Assembly: GCA_007694185.1 (NCBI GenBank)
Contig: RECD01000253.1
Location: forward strand, 19,841-83,840
DNA from: Planctomycetaceae bacterium
Lineage (GTDB): Bacteria > Planctomycetota > Planctomycetia > Pirellulales > Pirellulaceae
DNA length: 64,000 nucleotides
Direction: 5' to 3'
Under the pieces are notes generated by a model that saw only the letters and a program-made list of their open reading frames with translations, was not told where the DNA came from and did not search any database. Positions 19,861-29,000 of this stretch are shown in pieces. The position numbers and the translations under genes were made by a program. Position 1 is the stretch's first letter. The number at the start of each line of letters is the position of its first letter.

Positions 19861-19960
19861 CAGGATAGGCCATCCGCAGCGGCTCGGCCAGTCTATCGGG
19901 TTCCCAGGCGATCACGACCAACCGGTCAGGGCCGAACCGATCGGGGCAGCGGTGTGGCAA

Positions 19961-21301
19961 CTACAGCCCGATCGCCGCTTGCAGATTCCGTTCGTCCTCC
20001 GTCAGGTCGAACATGTCCCAGACCAGTTGTCGGTCGCACTCCCGTTGCTCGACCTGGCGCCGGGCGAACATCCGCGATTGGGTACTCAGCATCACCTCGG
20101 GCGGCAACGTTGCGGTCTGCCCGAAGAGCCTCGCGTAATTGACGAAGCTGGGGACGTTCGAGGTGACGAACCCGTACAGCATGCTGCAGACGCCGATCAC
20201 TTTGCCGGTGAAGATCCCGGTATTGATTGCGGTCTTGGAGTAATCGCCCATCACACACCCCATGAACTGCATCTCCGTACCGACCCGATCACTCCCGTAT
20301 TCCATGTTGATCGTGCCATAGGTGTTCTTCAAATCGCTGTTGCAGGTCCCGGCCCCCAAGTTGATCCAACTCCCCAGGTAGCTGTGCCCCAAGAAGCCGT
20401 GGTGCTGCTTGTTCGAGTAAGGTTCGATCACGGACGCTTCGACCTCCCCACCGACTTTGGTCGTGTGTCCGAGCGCGACGGCGTCTTTGAGTGCGGCGTG
20501 CTCGATGATGCGGGCCCCCTCCCCGATGTGGACCGGCCCGGCGAGGAAACAGAACGGCCCAACCCGTGCCTGCTGCTCGATCACGATCGGGCCACCGCGG
20601 CTATCGATAACGACGTTTTGCCCGAGGGTGACTCCGGGCGCGACGAACAGCCCGTCCTGTGGTTGCTGATAATCACCATGCTCGATCCGCCAGGCGAGCG
20701 ATTCGGACAGCGCCAGCATGTGCTGACTGACGAGATCATGCGGCCAACGAAACGTCTCGGCCGTCGGATCGGCTCGGATGACGGCCGACTCGGGAACGGT
20801 TCGGATCAGCCGTTGAACTGTCGCTTCGGTATCGTCCTGGCCGTGGGCGGCGGGACCGACCGGTTCGATGACGCGAGTCGATTCGTCGGATTCCGCTGCC
20901 AGGGGGCGCAAACCCGTTCCCTCGGGGCCAACCCACGCCATCGCGACGGCCCCCTCGGAATCGAGCCAGACCTGCGAGGTTTGAGCGGCGAGCAATGCTT
21001 GCAAACGGCGGAAGGCCCCGACGGTCGGCACCAAGCGGGCATTGACCAACAAGACGCTGTCGGTCGCCGCGAGCCCCTCGAGGGCCGAGCCCAGGCCGTA
21101 ATCGAGCCGCTGAATCAGCCGGAGGTGGGGTCGGCAGCTCGCAAAAATCGGCAAACCGAGTTCTCGCAGCCAGTCGATCAGGCGGAAGGAGCCGCAGGAA
21201 ATGGCATACGCCGGCTTGGCGGTGGTGGCAGGGGCCAACCGTCCGACGCTCGAATCCTCGAAGCAAAAAATAACGGTCCGACCGCCGGCGGGGGGAAGCA
21301 T
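19961..21301 (-). CDS. GlmU-like putative sugar nucleotidyltransferase/acyltransferase
   Basis: A 446-residue protein of the alternative GlmU family found in Bacteroidetes and planctomycetes. The N-terminal half begins with IFCFEDSSVGRLAPATTAKPAYAI (PATTAKPAY being the conserved part) and has SCGSFRLIDWL, the degenerate nucleotidyltransferase half. From about 250 it is a left-handed beta-helix of hexapeptide repeats (NVVIDSRGGPIVIEQQARVG ...). This carries the conserved EPYSNKQHHGFLGHSYLGSW and NLGAGTCNSDLKNTYG. It may supply UDP-GlcNAc or another sugar nucleotide. ATG 21301 with AGG 9 nt upstream is preferred to GTG 21307. Confidence 0.85.
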   Translation of the reverse strand: MLPPAGGRTVIFCFEDSSVGRLAPATTAKPAYAISCGSFRLIDWLRELGLPIFASCRPHLRLIQRLDYGLGSALEGLAATDSVLLVNARLVPTVGAFRRLQALLAAQTSQVWLDSEGAVAMAWVGPEGTGLRPLAAESDESTRVIEPVGPAAHGQDDTEATVQRLIRTVPESAVIRADPTAETFRWPHDLVSQHMLALSESLAWRIEHGDYQQPQDGLFVAPGVTLGQNVVIDSRGGPIVIEQQARVGPFCFLAGPVHIGEGARIIEHAALKDAVALGHTTKVGGEVEASVIEPYSNKQHHGFLGHSYLGSWINLGAGTCNSDLKNTYGTINMEYGSDRVGTEMQFMGCVMGDYSKTAINTGIFTGKVIGVCSMLYGFVTSNVPSFVNYARLFGQTATLPPEVMLSTQSRMFARRQVEQRECDRQLVWDMFDLTEDERNLQAAIGL

Positions 21302-21713
21302 GCTCACACCTGCTGCGTAGAATTCAAAAAAATCAGAAAACCTCCGGTTCCTCGCAACGGTTATAGCCCGGCTGGCCGAAACAAGGTTGAATGAAGCTTG
21401 GTCTGCTAGTTCGCGACTCGCAAGCGGAGCTTACCAACCCCTGTAGGTCGAGTAGAATGAGGGCTCCGTTAATTGGGAAGGCTGGGAAGGATATTAGTTC
21501 CCTAGGAGTTGTCGTTCGGAAACGCTTGATAACGGTTCGAAAACAGGTGTGGGCCTTCCGTGGCGGTGGGATCCGTTGTGGGCGTGGCACCTTCCGACGA
21601 GAAATGTCGGGGTCAGTCGTCCGTTGCCTTGGCGGCCCACCGAGGCTTGCCCCAAGACCGGCCGCGTGTCGGCCGGTTACCCTGAACGTGCCGCAGCTCG
21701 CAGACGTCCAATC
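21302..21713. other. 412-bp divergent intergenic region
   Basis: This region separates the minus-strand GlmU-like gene from the plus-strand acyl-ligase fusion and must hold both promoters. It contains no convincing gene. No sigma-54 element of the GG-N10-GC type was found here, and I could not settle on a sigma-70 promoter. Confidence 0.5.
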
Positions 21714-24700
21714 ATGCTAAAACGAACCTCCGTGTTGCCTCACCCGTATTTCGGAAACTCGGCCCCGCCAACCAGCCACCTGCTGGCGGTTTTGCGATAT
21801 TGGGCCGAGGTCCGTCCCCAGCAGACGGCCTATTCCTTCACGGACGGTGATTCCACGCTAAGCTCCCTGACCTACGCGGAGTTGTGGAACGAGGTGCGGG
21901 GGTTGGCCGGGGCGATGCGGTCCCGGATCCGGCCCGGTCAGCGAATTTTGTTGCTCTACCCGCCCGGCCTCGATTTTGTCATCGGCCTGTTCGCCTGCCA
22001 TGCCTTGGACGCGATCGCGGTGCCGGCTTACCCGCCGCGGAAAAACCGTCGGGCGACCCGCATCCGGTCGATCGTCGATGACGCCGACACCCGGATCGCC
22101 TTCACGACCCAAGCGGTTGCCGAGCAGTTGCGGACGGCCGATCAGCACGAGGATCTGGAAGGGCTCAGTTTCATCGGCACGGACTCGCCGGAACTGCGTG
22201 ATTCGGACGCCTGGGTCGAACCGCCGTCCCTGTCGGGCGATTCACTGGCGATCTTGCAGTACACCAGCGGCTCGACGGGGTCGCCCAAGGGAGTGATGCT
22301 GACACACCGGAACCTGCTGGCGAATTGTGAGCTGATTCTGGAGGCTTTCGAGCTCCACCGGAACGACCGGGCGATGGCCTGGTTGCCGGCCTATCACGAC
22401 ATGGGGCTGGTCGGGGGGATTCTCAAGCCGCTCTACATCGGGCGACCGTCGACCTTGATGAGTCCGATGACTTTCCTGCAGCGCCCGGCCAAGTGGTTGC
22501 AGACCCTGTCGCGAGAAAAAATTCACATCAGCGGCGGGCCGAACTTCGGTTACCAGCTGTGTGTGGACAAGATCGCGGACCAGGAATTAGAGGGCGTCGA
22601 CCTTTCTCATTGGCGGATCGCGTTCAACGGCGCCGAACCGATCCGTCCCAAGACGATCGATGCGTTCGTCGAGCGATTCGCCCCCTACGGCTTCAATCGC
22701 AGCGCCTTCCTGCCCTGCTACGGGATGGCCGAAACGACGTTGCTGGTAACCGGCGGTCCCAAAGAGAATCGGCCCATCTTCACCACGTTTGACGGGACCC
22801 AGCTGGATCAAAAGCAGGCGGTACCGGCGGCGGCGGAAGCCGAATACTCCAGGACGCTGGTGGCTTGCGGGCAGGTGGTCTCGGGCGAATTGGTCGAGAT
22901 CGTTTCGCCCGAAACCTTCGAGATCCTGCCGGAAGGGGAAATCGGCGAAATCTGGGTACAAAGCCCGTCGGTCGGTCAGGGCTACTGGCAGGCGTTCCGC
23001 GCGACCGAGAAGACATTCGGGGGCAGAACGGCGGACGGGCAGGGGCCGTTCTTGCGGAGTGGCGACCTGGGCTTTTTGCACCAGGGTCAGCTCTACGTTT
23101 CCGGTCGCCTCAAGGACATGGTCATCATTCGCGGGGTCAATCGGTACCCGCAAGACATCGAGCAAACCGTCGAAGAGGCCTGTGACGCCGTCCAAGCCGG
23201 GTCGGTCGCGGCTTTCGCGATGACGCTCCAGGACCGCGAACACCTGGTGATCGTCGCCGAAACGGTTCGTCAGCGGGGACTCGATTGGGACGCGCATTTG
23301 CAACGAATTCGCCGGGCGGTCACCGAGGAACACGAGCTTCCGCCGGACGCGGTCTATTTGGTTCGCAACAGTTCCATGCCGAAAACGAGCAGCGGGAAGA
23401 TCCAACGCCACGCCTGCATGGAAGCGGTCCGGGACGGCGATCTTAAGGTGATCGCGAAGTGGGTGCGTTGGGAGGAGGAGGCCGGGCTCGGCCGCGACGG
23501 CGGGCCGACCATGATGAGCGCCCGGGCCTCCGCCCGCACGGCGATCGCCCCGGTCGGCATGCCCGAACTCGACTCCCGTTCGCTCGCCCCGGTGCAGGCG
23601 ATCGTCCAGCAGCAGATCCGTTTGGTGGCCGGCGAACGGGCGGGTGAGCTCACTGCCGAGACCAACATCGTCCTCGACTTGGGCCTGGACAGCCTGGAGC
23701 GTTTGCAGATCGCGCGGGCGATCGAGGAATCGCTCGGCGGCCGGTTCCCCGAGGAGGTACTCAACCAGATCGAGACAGTGGGGGAAACCGTCCAGGCAGT
23801 CCGGCAGCACTTTCCGGCTGCCAACGTCGCCGCGGCGATCGCCCACGGGACGGCCGCGGCCGGCATTCCCGCTTTGGGCGGGGCCGCGATTGCGGAGCAG
23901 GCGGCCCCTGCCCCCGCGATCGAGTACCAGGACAGCGTCGAGCAATTCCCGGAATACCAGCGGCTGCGACAGACGATGTCTCAACTGCTGATCACCGGAG
24001 TTCCCAACCCCTACTTCACCGTTCACGAATCGGTCGTTCGCGACACCACGGTTGTCGGCGGCAAGCGGCTGATCAGCTTTGCCAGCTACAACTACTTGGG
24101 GCTGTCGGGTGATCCCGCGGTGAGCGAAGCGGCGATCGAGGCGATCCGCCAATACGGAACCAGCGTCTCCGCCAGCCGCTTGGTTTCTGGTGAAAAGCCG
24201 ATCCATGGCGAACTGGAACGACGGATCGCCCGTTGGCTCGGCGTCGACGCGTCGATCACGATGGTCGGGGGACACGCTACCAACGAGACCACGATCGGCC
24301 ACCTGGTGGGGCCGGGTGACCTGATCCTGCACGATTCGCTGTCGCACAACAGCATCGTACAAGGCTCGCTTCTGTCTGGGGCGCGGCGGCGGGCCTTCCC
24401 GCACAACGACCCCCAGGCGCTTGACGAACTGTTGACCCAATTGCGGCCGAATTTCCGTCGGGTGCTGGTCGTCATCGAAGGCGTCTACAGCATGGACGGC
24501 GATTTCCCTGACGTCCCGGCATTCATCGAGGTCAAACGCAAACACCGGGCGATGCTGATGATCGACGAAGCCCACAGCGTCGGCACGATGGGCCGCACCG
24601 GCCATGGGATCGGCGAGTACTTCGGCGTCAACGCCCGGGATGTCGACATTTGGATGGGAACCCTCAGCAAGGCGTTTTCATCCTGCGGCGGCTACATCGC

Positions 24701-25157
24701 CGGCTCGGCCGCGCTGATCGAATACCTCCGCTACACCGCCCCGGGCTTCGTATTCAGCGTCGGCCTGCCGCCCGCTTCGGCCGCCGCGGCGCTGGCTTCG
24801 ATGCGGGTGCTCGAGCAGCAACCCGAGCGGGTTGAAAAGCTCCGGCAGCGGAGCGAGCTGTTCCTCGGCTTGGCCCGATCAGCGGGCTTGGATACCGGTG
24901 CCAGTGGTAGCACGCCGGTCATCCCGGTGATCACCGGGAACTCGATGATCGCGCTGCGATTGTCGCATCGGATGTTCGCCGATGGCGTGAACGTGCAGCC
25001 GATCCTCTACCCGGCGGTTGACGAATCGGCGGCCCGTCTGCGATTCTTCATCACCAGCGAACATTCCGAGGACCAGATCCGGTTTACGGTCGATCGCTTA
25101 GTGCATCACATGCAGGAACTCGGACAAATCACTCCTCCTTCCGCCGCAGCCATCTGA
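21714..25157 (+). CDS. Fatty-acyl-AMP ligase-acyl carrier protein-alpha-oxoamine synthase fusion
   Basis: An 1147-residue three-module enzyme. Residues 1-600 are a fatty-acyl-AMP ligase (YTSGSTGSPKGVMLTHRN near 183; FNGAEPIRPKTIDAF and FLPCYGMAETTLLVTGG are typical of FAALs). Residues about 625-705 are an acyl carrier protein with phosphopantetheine serine Ser660 in LGLDSLERLQ. Residues about 745-1140 are a PLP-dependent alpha-oxoamine synthase with SFASYNYLGLSG, HDSLSHNSI, MIDEAHSVGTMG and PLP lysine Lys986 in GTLSKAFSSCGG. Family knowledge suggests that it activates a fatty acid, loads it on its own ACP and condenses it with an amino acid, giving an aminoketone lipid. Start ATG 21714. Confidence 0.92.
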   Translation: MLKRTSVLPHPYFGNSAPPTSHLLAVLRYWAEVRPQQTAYSFTDGDSTLSSLTYAELWNEVRGLAGAMRSRIRPGQRILLLYPPGLDFVIGLFACHALDAIAVPAYPPRKNRRATRIRSIVDDADTRIAFTTQAVAEQLRTADQHEDLEGLSFIGTDSPELRDSDAWVEPPSLSGDSLAILQYTSGSTGSPKGVMLTHRNLLANCELILEAFELHRNDRAMAWLPAYHDMGLVGGILKPLYIGRPSTLMSPMTFLQRPAKWLQTLSREKIHISGGPNFGYQLCVDKIADQELEGVDLSHWRIAFNGAEPIRPKTIDAFVERFAPYGFNRSAFLPCYGMAETTLLVTGGPKENRPIFTTFDGTQLDQKQAVPAAAEAEYSRTLVACGQVVSGELVEIVSPETFEILPEGEIGEIWVQSPSVGQGYWQAFRATEKTFGGRTADGQGPFLRSGDLGFLHQGQLYVSGRLKDMVIIRGVNRYPQDIEQTVEEACDAVQAGSVAAFAMTLQDREHLVIVAETVRQRGLDWDAHLQRIRRAVTEEHELPPDAVYLVRNSSMPKTSSGKIQRHACMEAVRDGDLKVIAKWVRWEEEAGLGRDGGPTMMSARASARTAIAPVGMPELDSRSLAPVQAIVQQQIRLVAGERAGELTAETNIVLDLGLDSLERLQIARAIEESLGGRFPEEVLNQIETVGETVQAVRQHFPAANVAAAIAHGTAAAGIPALGGAAIAEQAAPAPAIEYQDSVEQFPEYQRLRQTMSQLLITGVPNPYFTVHESVVRDTTVVGGKRLISFASYNYLGLSGDPAVSEAAIEAIRQYGTSVSASRLVSGEKPIHGELERRIARWLGVDASITMVGGHATNETTIGHLVGPGDLILHDSLSHNSIVQGSLLSGARRRAFPHNDPQALDELLTQLRPNFRRVLVVIEGVYSMDGDFPDVPAFIEVKRKHRAMLMIDEAHSVGTMGRTGHGIGEYFGVNARDVDIWMGTLSKAFSSCGGYIAGSAALIEYLRYTAPGFVFSVGLPPASAAAALASMRVLEQQPERVEKLRQRSELFLGLARSAGLDTGASGSTPVIPVITGNSMIALRLSHRMFADGVNVQPILYPAVDESAARLRFFITSEHSEDQIRFTVDRLVHHMQELGQITPPSAAAI

Positions 25158-25204
25158 GGCGTCGCCCCGGGGCGACGACCGATCGGCTAACGCCCGTCGT
25201 GCCC

Positions 25205-26386
25205 ATGCCCAAGCCGGTGACCCCCGCCCTCGCCCAATCGGCGAACGACGACACCCATTTTCGTCTGGTGGCGGATTCCACTTACGACTGGGAAACCTGG
25301 TTGTCAGTGGACGGACGACCGCTGTGGGTCAACCCGGCGGTCGTTCGCGTGACGGGACGCTCACCCGAAGAATGCCTCGCCATGCCGGATTACCCCTTGC
25401 CGTTGGTCGAGGCGGAAGACCGCGACAAGGTCGCCGAGATCTGGTCCCACGTGCTCGGTTACACCAGCGGCAACGACGTCGAGTTCCGGGTTCGTCATCT
25501 CAACGGCAAGACCGTATGGGTCGCCATCTCGTGGCAACCGATGGTCACGCAAGGGGAACGATTGGGATTTCGCACCAGCATTCGCGACATCACTCGCAAG
25601 CAGATGTTGCGGGAAGAATTGCGAATCCACGCTGAGCACTTGGAGGACCTCGTCAAGCAACGCACGGAGCGATTGCGAAGCCTGGAACGCAAACAAGTCC
25701 AAATGGAAAAGCTGGCGGCGCTGGGGCAATTGGCTGCGTCGGTGGCCCATGAGATCAACAACCCGTTGGCCGGCATTCGCAACGCACTCACCCTGATCCG
25801 CTCCGACCAGGCGGAGGATCACCCGCATCAGGAGATCTTCGACCTGATCGACAAAGAGATCGACCGGATGAGCGGGATCGTCGCGCAGATGTATCAGTCC
25901 TATCGCCGCCAAACGTCGCCCGCCCATCGCTTCGACCTGGGGGTGGTGATCCGAGAGGTGCTGTATTTCCTCACCCCCTTGGCCCGTGATCGCCAGGTCC
26001 GGTTGGAAAACCGATGTGGGACAAAACCCGCCCCCGTGGAGCTTCCGGAGGATGAGATCAAGCAGGTGATTTACAATTTGGTCCGCAACGCCATCCAGGC
26101 CTCTCCCGGTGGGCACCTGGTCGAAGTCCATTTGGCCGATTCCTCGGACCATTATCGGATCGACGTGACGGACCAAGGCACCGGGATCTCGGAGCAAGAC
26201 CTGCCTGCGATCTTCGAACCCTTTTTCAGCACCAAAGGGAACGATTCTGGGACTGGGATGGGCTTGGGATTGTCGGTTTCCCAAGCGATCATCGAGTCGC
26301 TGGGTGGTAAGATTGAGGTGCAAACCCAGGTGGGGCGTGGCAGTCGCTTTTTGGCGTTCATCCCTCGTCGACTACCGGCAAGTTGA
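25205..26386 (+). CDS. Cytoplasmic PAS-domain sensor histidine kinase (NtrB type)
   Basis: A 393-residue kinase without transmembrane segments. A PAS/PAC domain covers about 15-130 (FRVRHLNGKTVWVAISW, RDITRKQ). A coiled linker follows, then the HisKA dimerisation domain with phospho-acceptor His182 in SVAHEINNPLAG. The ATPase domain has the N box NLVRNAIQASPGG, the G1 box DQGTGISEQDLP, the F box FEPFFSTK and the G2 box GTGMGLGLSVSQAI. It probably phosphorylates the sigma-54 activator encoded 51 bp downstream. ATG 25205 is used; GTG 25199 is two codons earlier. It is only 47 bp after the acyl-ligase fusion, so co-transcription is likely. Confidence 0.93.
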   Translation: MPKPVTPALAQSANDDTHFRLVADSTYDWETWLSVDGRPLWVNPAVVRVTGRSPEECLAMPDYPLPLVEAEDRDKVAEIWSHVLGYTSGNDVEFRVRHLNGKTVWVAISWQPMVTQGERLGFRTSIRDITRKQMLREELRIHAEHLEDLVKQRTERLRSLERKQVQMEKLAALGQLAASVAHEINNPLAGIRNALTLIRSDQAEDHPHQEIFDLIDKEIDRMSGIVAQMYQSYRRQTSPAHRFDLGVVIREVLYFLTPLARDRQVRLENRCGTKPAPVELPEDEIKQVIYNLVRNAIQASPGGHLVEVHLADSSDHYRIDVTDQGTGISEQDLPAIFEPFFSTKGNDSGTGMGLGLSVSQAIIESLGGKIEVQTQVGRGSRFLAFIPRRLPAS

Positions 26387-26437
26387 TCCGCGAGTTCTCC
26401 CCACAGCCACTTCCCCCTGCATGGCCCTTCCCCTCTC

Positions 26438-27910
26438 GTGAAACCCGCTTCTCCGCCGCGATTGCTGCTCGCCGACGACGAGCCGCTGTACCTGCAGGCG
26501 ACCTCGCAATTGCTCCGGAAGGCGGGCTTTGACTGCATCTGCGTCGCCGATGCCGAGGCGGCGATCCGCTACCTTCGCAGTGAGCCGTTCGATCTGGTAT
26601 TGACCGACTTGAACATGCCGGGCAATCTCAAGCTGGAACTGTTGCAAGCGGGCCGAAAGGAATGGCCGCAGACCCCGCTGATCGTCGTCACCGGCGTCCC
26701 CTCCTTGCCGACCGCCATCGAAGGCGTCCGATTGGGGATCGCGGACTATTTGATCAAGCCGGTGCGATTCGAAATCCTGCTGAAGAGCATCCGGCGGGTC
26801 TTGGCGCGACCGCGCGAAACCGAGACGCAGGCGGACCCTTCCTCGGGAACGGCGAGCGACAGTCGGATCATCGGCAGCAGCGAGCCGATGAGGGCGCTAA
26901 AAGAAATGATCGGGCGGGTCGCCCAGACCGATGCCAACGTGTTGATCTCGGGCGAAAGTGGCACGGGTAAGGAACTGGTCGCCCAAGCGATCCACGCGGC
27001 CAGCCGCCGTCGGGAAAAGAGATTTCAGATCGTCGACTGCACCGCGATCCCCGAATCGCTGTTCGAGTCGTTGCTCTTCGGGCACGTCAAAGGGTCGTTC
27101 ACCGGCGCGGTCGACGACCAGGTCGGGCTGCTGAAACAGAGCGATCAGGGGACCGCCTTTTTTGACGAGATCGGCGAATTGCCGCTGACCGTGCAACCGA
27201 AATTGCTGCGGGTGATCCAGGAGCAGACTTTCGTACCGGTCGGCAAGAGCGAACCGACCCAACTGAACACCCGCTTCATCAGCGCCACCAATCGGAACCT
27301 GCATCACGAAGTCGAGCAGGGACGGTTTCGACGCGACCTGTTTTATCGGCTCAGCGTCTTGCACCTCGAACTCCCGCCACTGCGAGATCGGGATGATGAC
27401 GTCGTCGAGCTGGCCGAACACTTCCTCCATTTGTTCACGGAGCCCGACCGTCCGATCGAAGGCTTCACGCCGGTTTGCTTGGAACGTTTCCGAGCCTACG
27501 CCTGGCCGGGCAACATTCGCGAGCTTCGCAATGCCATCGAAAGCGCGGCGGCGATGTGCCGCGGGACTTGGATCGATGTCGAGGATCTGCCCGATTGGAT
27601 CGCCCGACCTGTCAGCCCAACCGACCGATCAGCGATCTACCCGCAAGGTTCGACTGAACTCACGCCGCCCCAACCCTCAGACTCCGATCCGGCCGCGACC
27701 GCCGCTTTGAACCTGCCCGTCGGCTCCCGTGAGGACGCGTTGGGAACGACCGACAAGACCTACTTCCAGACCCTGATGCGTCGCTACCAAGGCAACATCT
27801 CCCAAGCGGCCAAGCATGCCGGGGTGTCCCGCCAAACCCTCCATAAGTTGCTGAACCGCCACAACATCTCGGCGGCGGAGTATCGACGGCCCTCCGCTGA
27901 GGACCGCTGA
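26438..27910 (+). CDS. Sigma-54-dependent NtrC-family response regulator
   Basis: A 490-residue transcription activator. The receiver domain (1-120) has the acidic pocket LLADDEP and phospho-acceptor Asp57 in LVLTDLNMPG. The AAA+ domain (about 145-375) has Walker A GESGTGKE (about 171-178). It also has the sigma-54-contact loop GSFTGA at 219-224 (a one-residue variant of GAFTGA) and Walker B GTAFFDEIGELP. The C-terminal Fis-type helix-turn-helix is ISQAAKHAGVSRQTLHKLL. The start is GTG 26438. Partner kinase and a sigma-54 promoter (28036-28051) flank it, so local control of the next gene is likely. Confidence 0.95.
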   Translation: MKPASPPRLLLADDEPLYLQATSQLLRKAGFDCICVADAEAAIRYLRSEPFDLVLTDLNMPGNLKLELLQAGRKEWPQTPLIVVTGVPSLPTAIEGVRLGIADYLIKPVRFEILLKSIRRVLARPRETETQADPSSGTASDSRIIGSSEPMRALKEMIGRVAQTDANVLISGESGTGKELVAQAIHAASRRREKRFQIVDCTAIPESLFESLLFGHVKGSFTGAVDDQVGLLKQSDQGTAFFDEIGELPLTVQPKLLRVIQEQTFVPVGKSEPTQLNTRFISATNRNLHHEVEQGRFRRDLFYRLSVLHLELPPLRDRDDDVVELAEHFLHLFTEPDRPIEGFTPVCLERFRAYAWPGNIRELRNAIESAAAMCRGTWIDVEDLPDWIARPVSPTDRSAIYPQGSTELTPPQPSDSDPAATAALNLPVGSREDALGTTDKTYFQTLMRRYQGNISQAAKHAGVSRQTLHKLLNRHNISAAEYRRPSAEDR

Positions 27911-28000
27911 CTGTCAAGCCACAGCGACACCCGCTTGCGCTTTTCCGTCAACTCCAGGCGACAGTCGTATCGAAGGATCGATTCGATCGGTCCTCTCGCC

Positions 28001-28013
28001 CCGTGATTCACGG
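28001..28013. promoter_or_regulatory. Palindrome upstream of the sigma-54 promoter (candidate activator site)
   Basis: CCGTGATTCACGG is a perfect 6+1+6 palindrome centred at 28007, about 30 bp upstream of the -24 element. A looser repeat (GGATCGATTCGATCGG) precedes it at about 27975-27990. An NtrC-type activator normally binds such dyads at -80 to -150, so this one is closer than usual. Confidence 0.4.
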
Positions 28014-28035
28014 CGATCCGTGCTTTTCTTCATTC

Positions 28036-28051
28036 CGGCACGGGGCTTGCA
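28036..28051 (+). promoter_or_regulatory. Sigma-54 (-24/-12) promoter
   Basis: The sequence CGGCACGGGGCTTGCA fits the sigma-54 consensus (TGGCACG-N4-TTGCA) at every position except the first. GG is at 28037-28038, GC at 28049-28050, with the required 10 bp between. The predicted start of transcription is near 28062, 112 nt before the ATG of the small secreted protein. The sigma-54 activator gene ends 125 bp upstream. Confidence 0.75.
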
Positions 28052-28059
28052 TTAGTAAG

Positions 28060-28085
28060 GAAGCGACAGCCGGGAGAGTCGCTTC
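28060..28085 (+). promoter_or_regulatory. Hairpin at the predicted 5' end of the sigma-54 transcript
   Basis: GAAGCGAC (28060-28067) pairs with GTCGCTTC (28078-28085) around a 10-nt loop. The stem begins almost exactly at the start site predicted from the -24/-12 element, so it would cap the mRNA and could protect it from decay. Confidence 0.45.
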
Positions 28086-28173
28086 GGAGAGCAACGTCGC
28101 TTTGGTTCGAGGCTGACGAAATCCTTCACGGTTTTCGAAGTTCTACGTACTTCAACAGCACAGGCAGGTAGCA

Positions 28174-28599
28174 ATGAGAGTTTCACGTTTAAATCGTGTT
28201 TTGGTTTGTTTCGCAGTGACCATGGCGATGGGGATCACCCTGTCCAGCGTGGCAGAAGCCAGAGGAGTCAAGCCGCGTTCGACGTCCGGTGCACAACGGT
28301 ACGGAGCGAGCTACTTCGCGAACGCGCCGCAGTACCGAGCGCCCGTTCAATATTCCGCTCCCGTGGTCGTGTGCCCGCCGGGCACCGTCGCCGTTGGCGA
28401 GGCAGTCGTTCGGCAGTCGCAACCGAGCACCAGCCAACGGGGCATCGTCAGCCGTGGGCAGGTGGTTCCCGGTTCCGAGCGAGTGATCAGCGAACGGGTC
28501 TTGCCGTCGACTGCGACCGCTGCCCAGCCGGTTGTCACGCCCCCGGTCCAAACGCCGGTGTCGGCACCGCAGGCGACAGCCGTTGGATCGCCGCAGTGA
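28174..28599 (+). CDS. Small secreted protein of unknown function, probable sigma-54 target
   Basis: A 141-residue protein from ATG 28174. A signal peptide covers about 1-28 (VLVCFAVTMAMGITLSSVAEA). The mature part is low in complexity and rich in Ser, Pro, Gln, Val and Ala. It has Tyr/Ala/Pro-rich segments (YFANAPQYRAPVQYSAP) and a Thr/Pro/Val-rich tail (QPVVTPPVQTPVSAPQ), and it contains one cysteine (VVCPPG). No domain is recognised; it may be an envelope or stalk component. It is the only gene between the sigma-54 promoter and a strong terminator, so it is probably a single-gene transcript under control of the upstream kinase-activator pair. Confidence 0.75.
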   Translation: MRVSRLNRVLVCFAVTMAMGITLSSVAEARGVKPRSTSGAQRYGASYFANAPQYRAPVQYSAPVVVCPPGTVAVGEAVVRQSQPSTSQRGIVSRGQVVPGSERVISERVLPSTATAAQPVVTPPVQTPVSAPQATAVGSPQ

Positions 28600-28682
28600 G
28601 AACGAGCCGGTTGGTGACAACGCACGTCATCAGCCACGCTTAGACTCACCGACGATTTGACCAGTCGTTTTCTTTAACGCAT

Positions 28683-28724
28683 CAGGCCGGTGACGGAAAT
28701 CCGTCACCGGCCTGTTTCGTTTGT
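28683..28724 (+). terminator. Strong intrinsic terminator
   Basis: CAGGCCGGTGACGG (28683-28696) and CCGTCACCGGCCTG (28701-28714) form a perfect 14-bp stem with a four-base AAAT loop. TTTCGTTTGTT follows. It lies 84 nt after the stop of the small secreted protein. Confidence 0.85.
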
Positions 28725-29000
28725 TGGTAAAAGCAATCGGGCCGGCAACACTGATTCCGATTGTGGGTTCGTCAATGCCGGCAGCAAATACCAAGTCCGC
28801 TTGGAGCTGCGGCAGCAGTGGTCACAACCCGTTCTGTTGCCCACTCGACGCTGACGGCATCCGTGGTTGAGGCTGGCGTCAACAGGCTTGAGTCTCACCG
28901 CTCATCATGACGAGTCGGTCAAGAATGGGGTGTGCGACGCCGACAGAGATTCGCAGGAACCTGCCAGCGTCACGCATGACACGAGAATAGGAGAACGGGC
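28725..29000. other. Non-coding stretch between a terminator and the PQQ-propeller gene
   Basis: These 276 bp lie between the terminator and the end of the minus-strand propeller gene. Short open frames on both strands lack protein-like composition. No RNA gene or repeat was recognised. Confidence 0.5.

Noticed and set aside
21530..21560. A GGTTCGAAA sequence that could belong to a tRNA T-arm
   Set aside because: The flanking bases do not form an acceptor, D or anticodon arm.
21302..21713. A sigma-54 promoter before the acyl-ligase fusion (GGCGTGGCACC at about 21580)
   Set aside because: The 10-bp spacing from GG does not lead to GC, so the -12 element is missing.
22587..24605. Minus-strand open frame of about 670 codons across the acyl-ligase fusion
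   Set aside because: It is antisense to the ACP and oxoamine synthase coding region with intact active sites; GC bias explains its openness.
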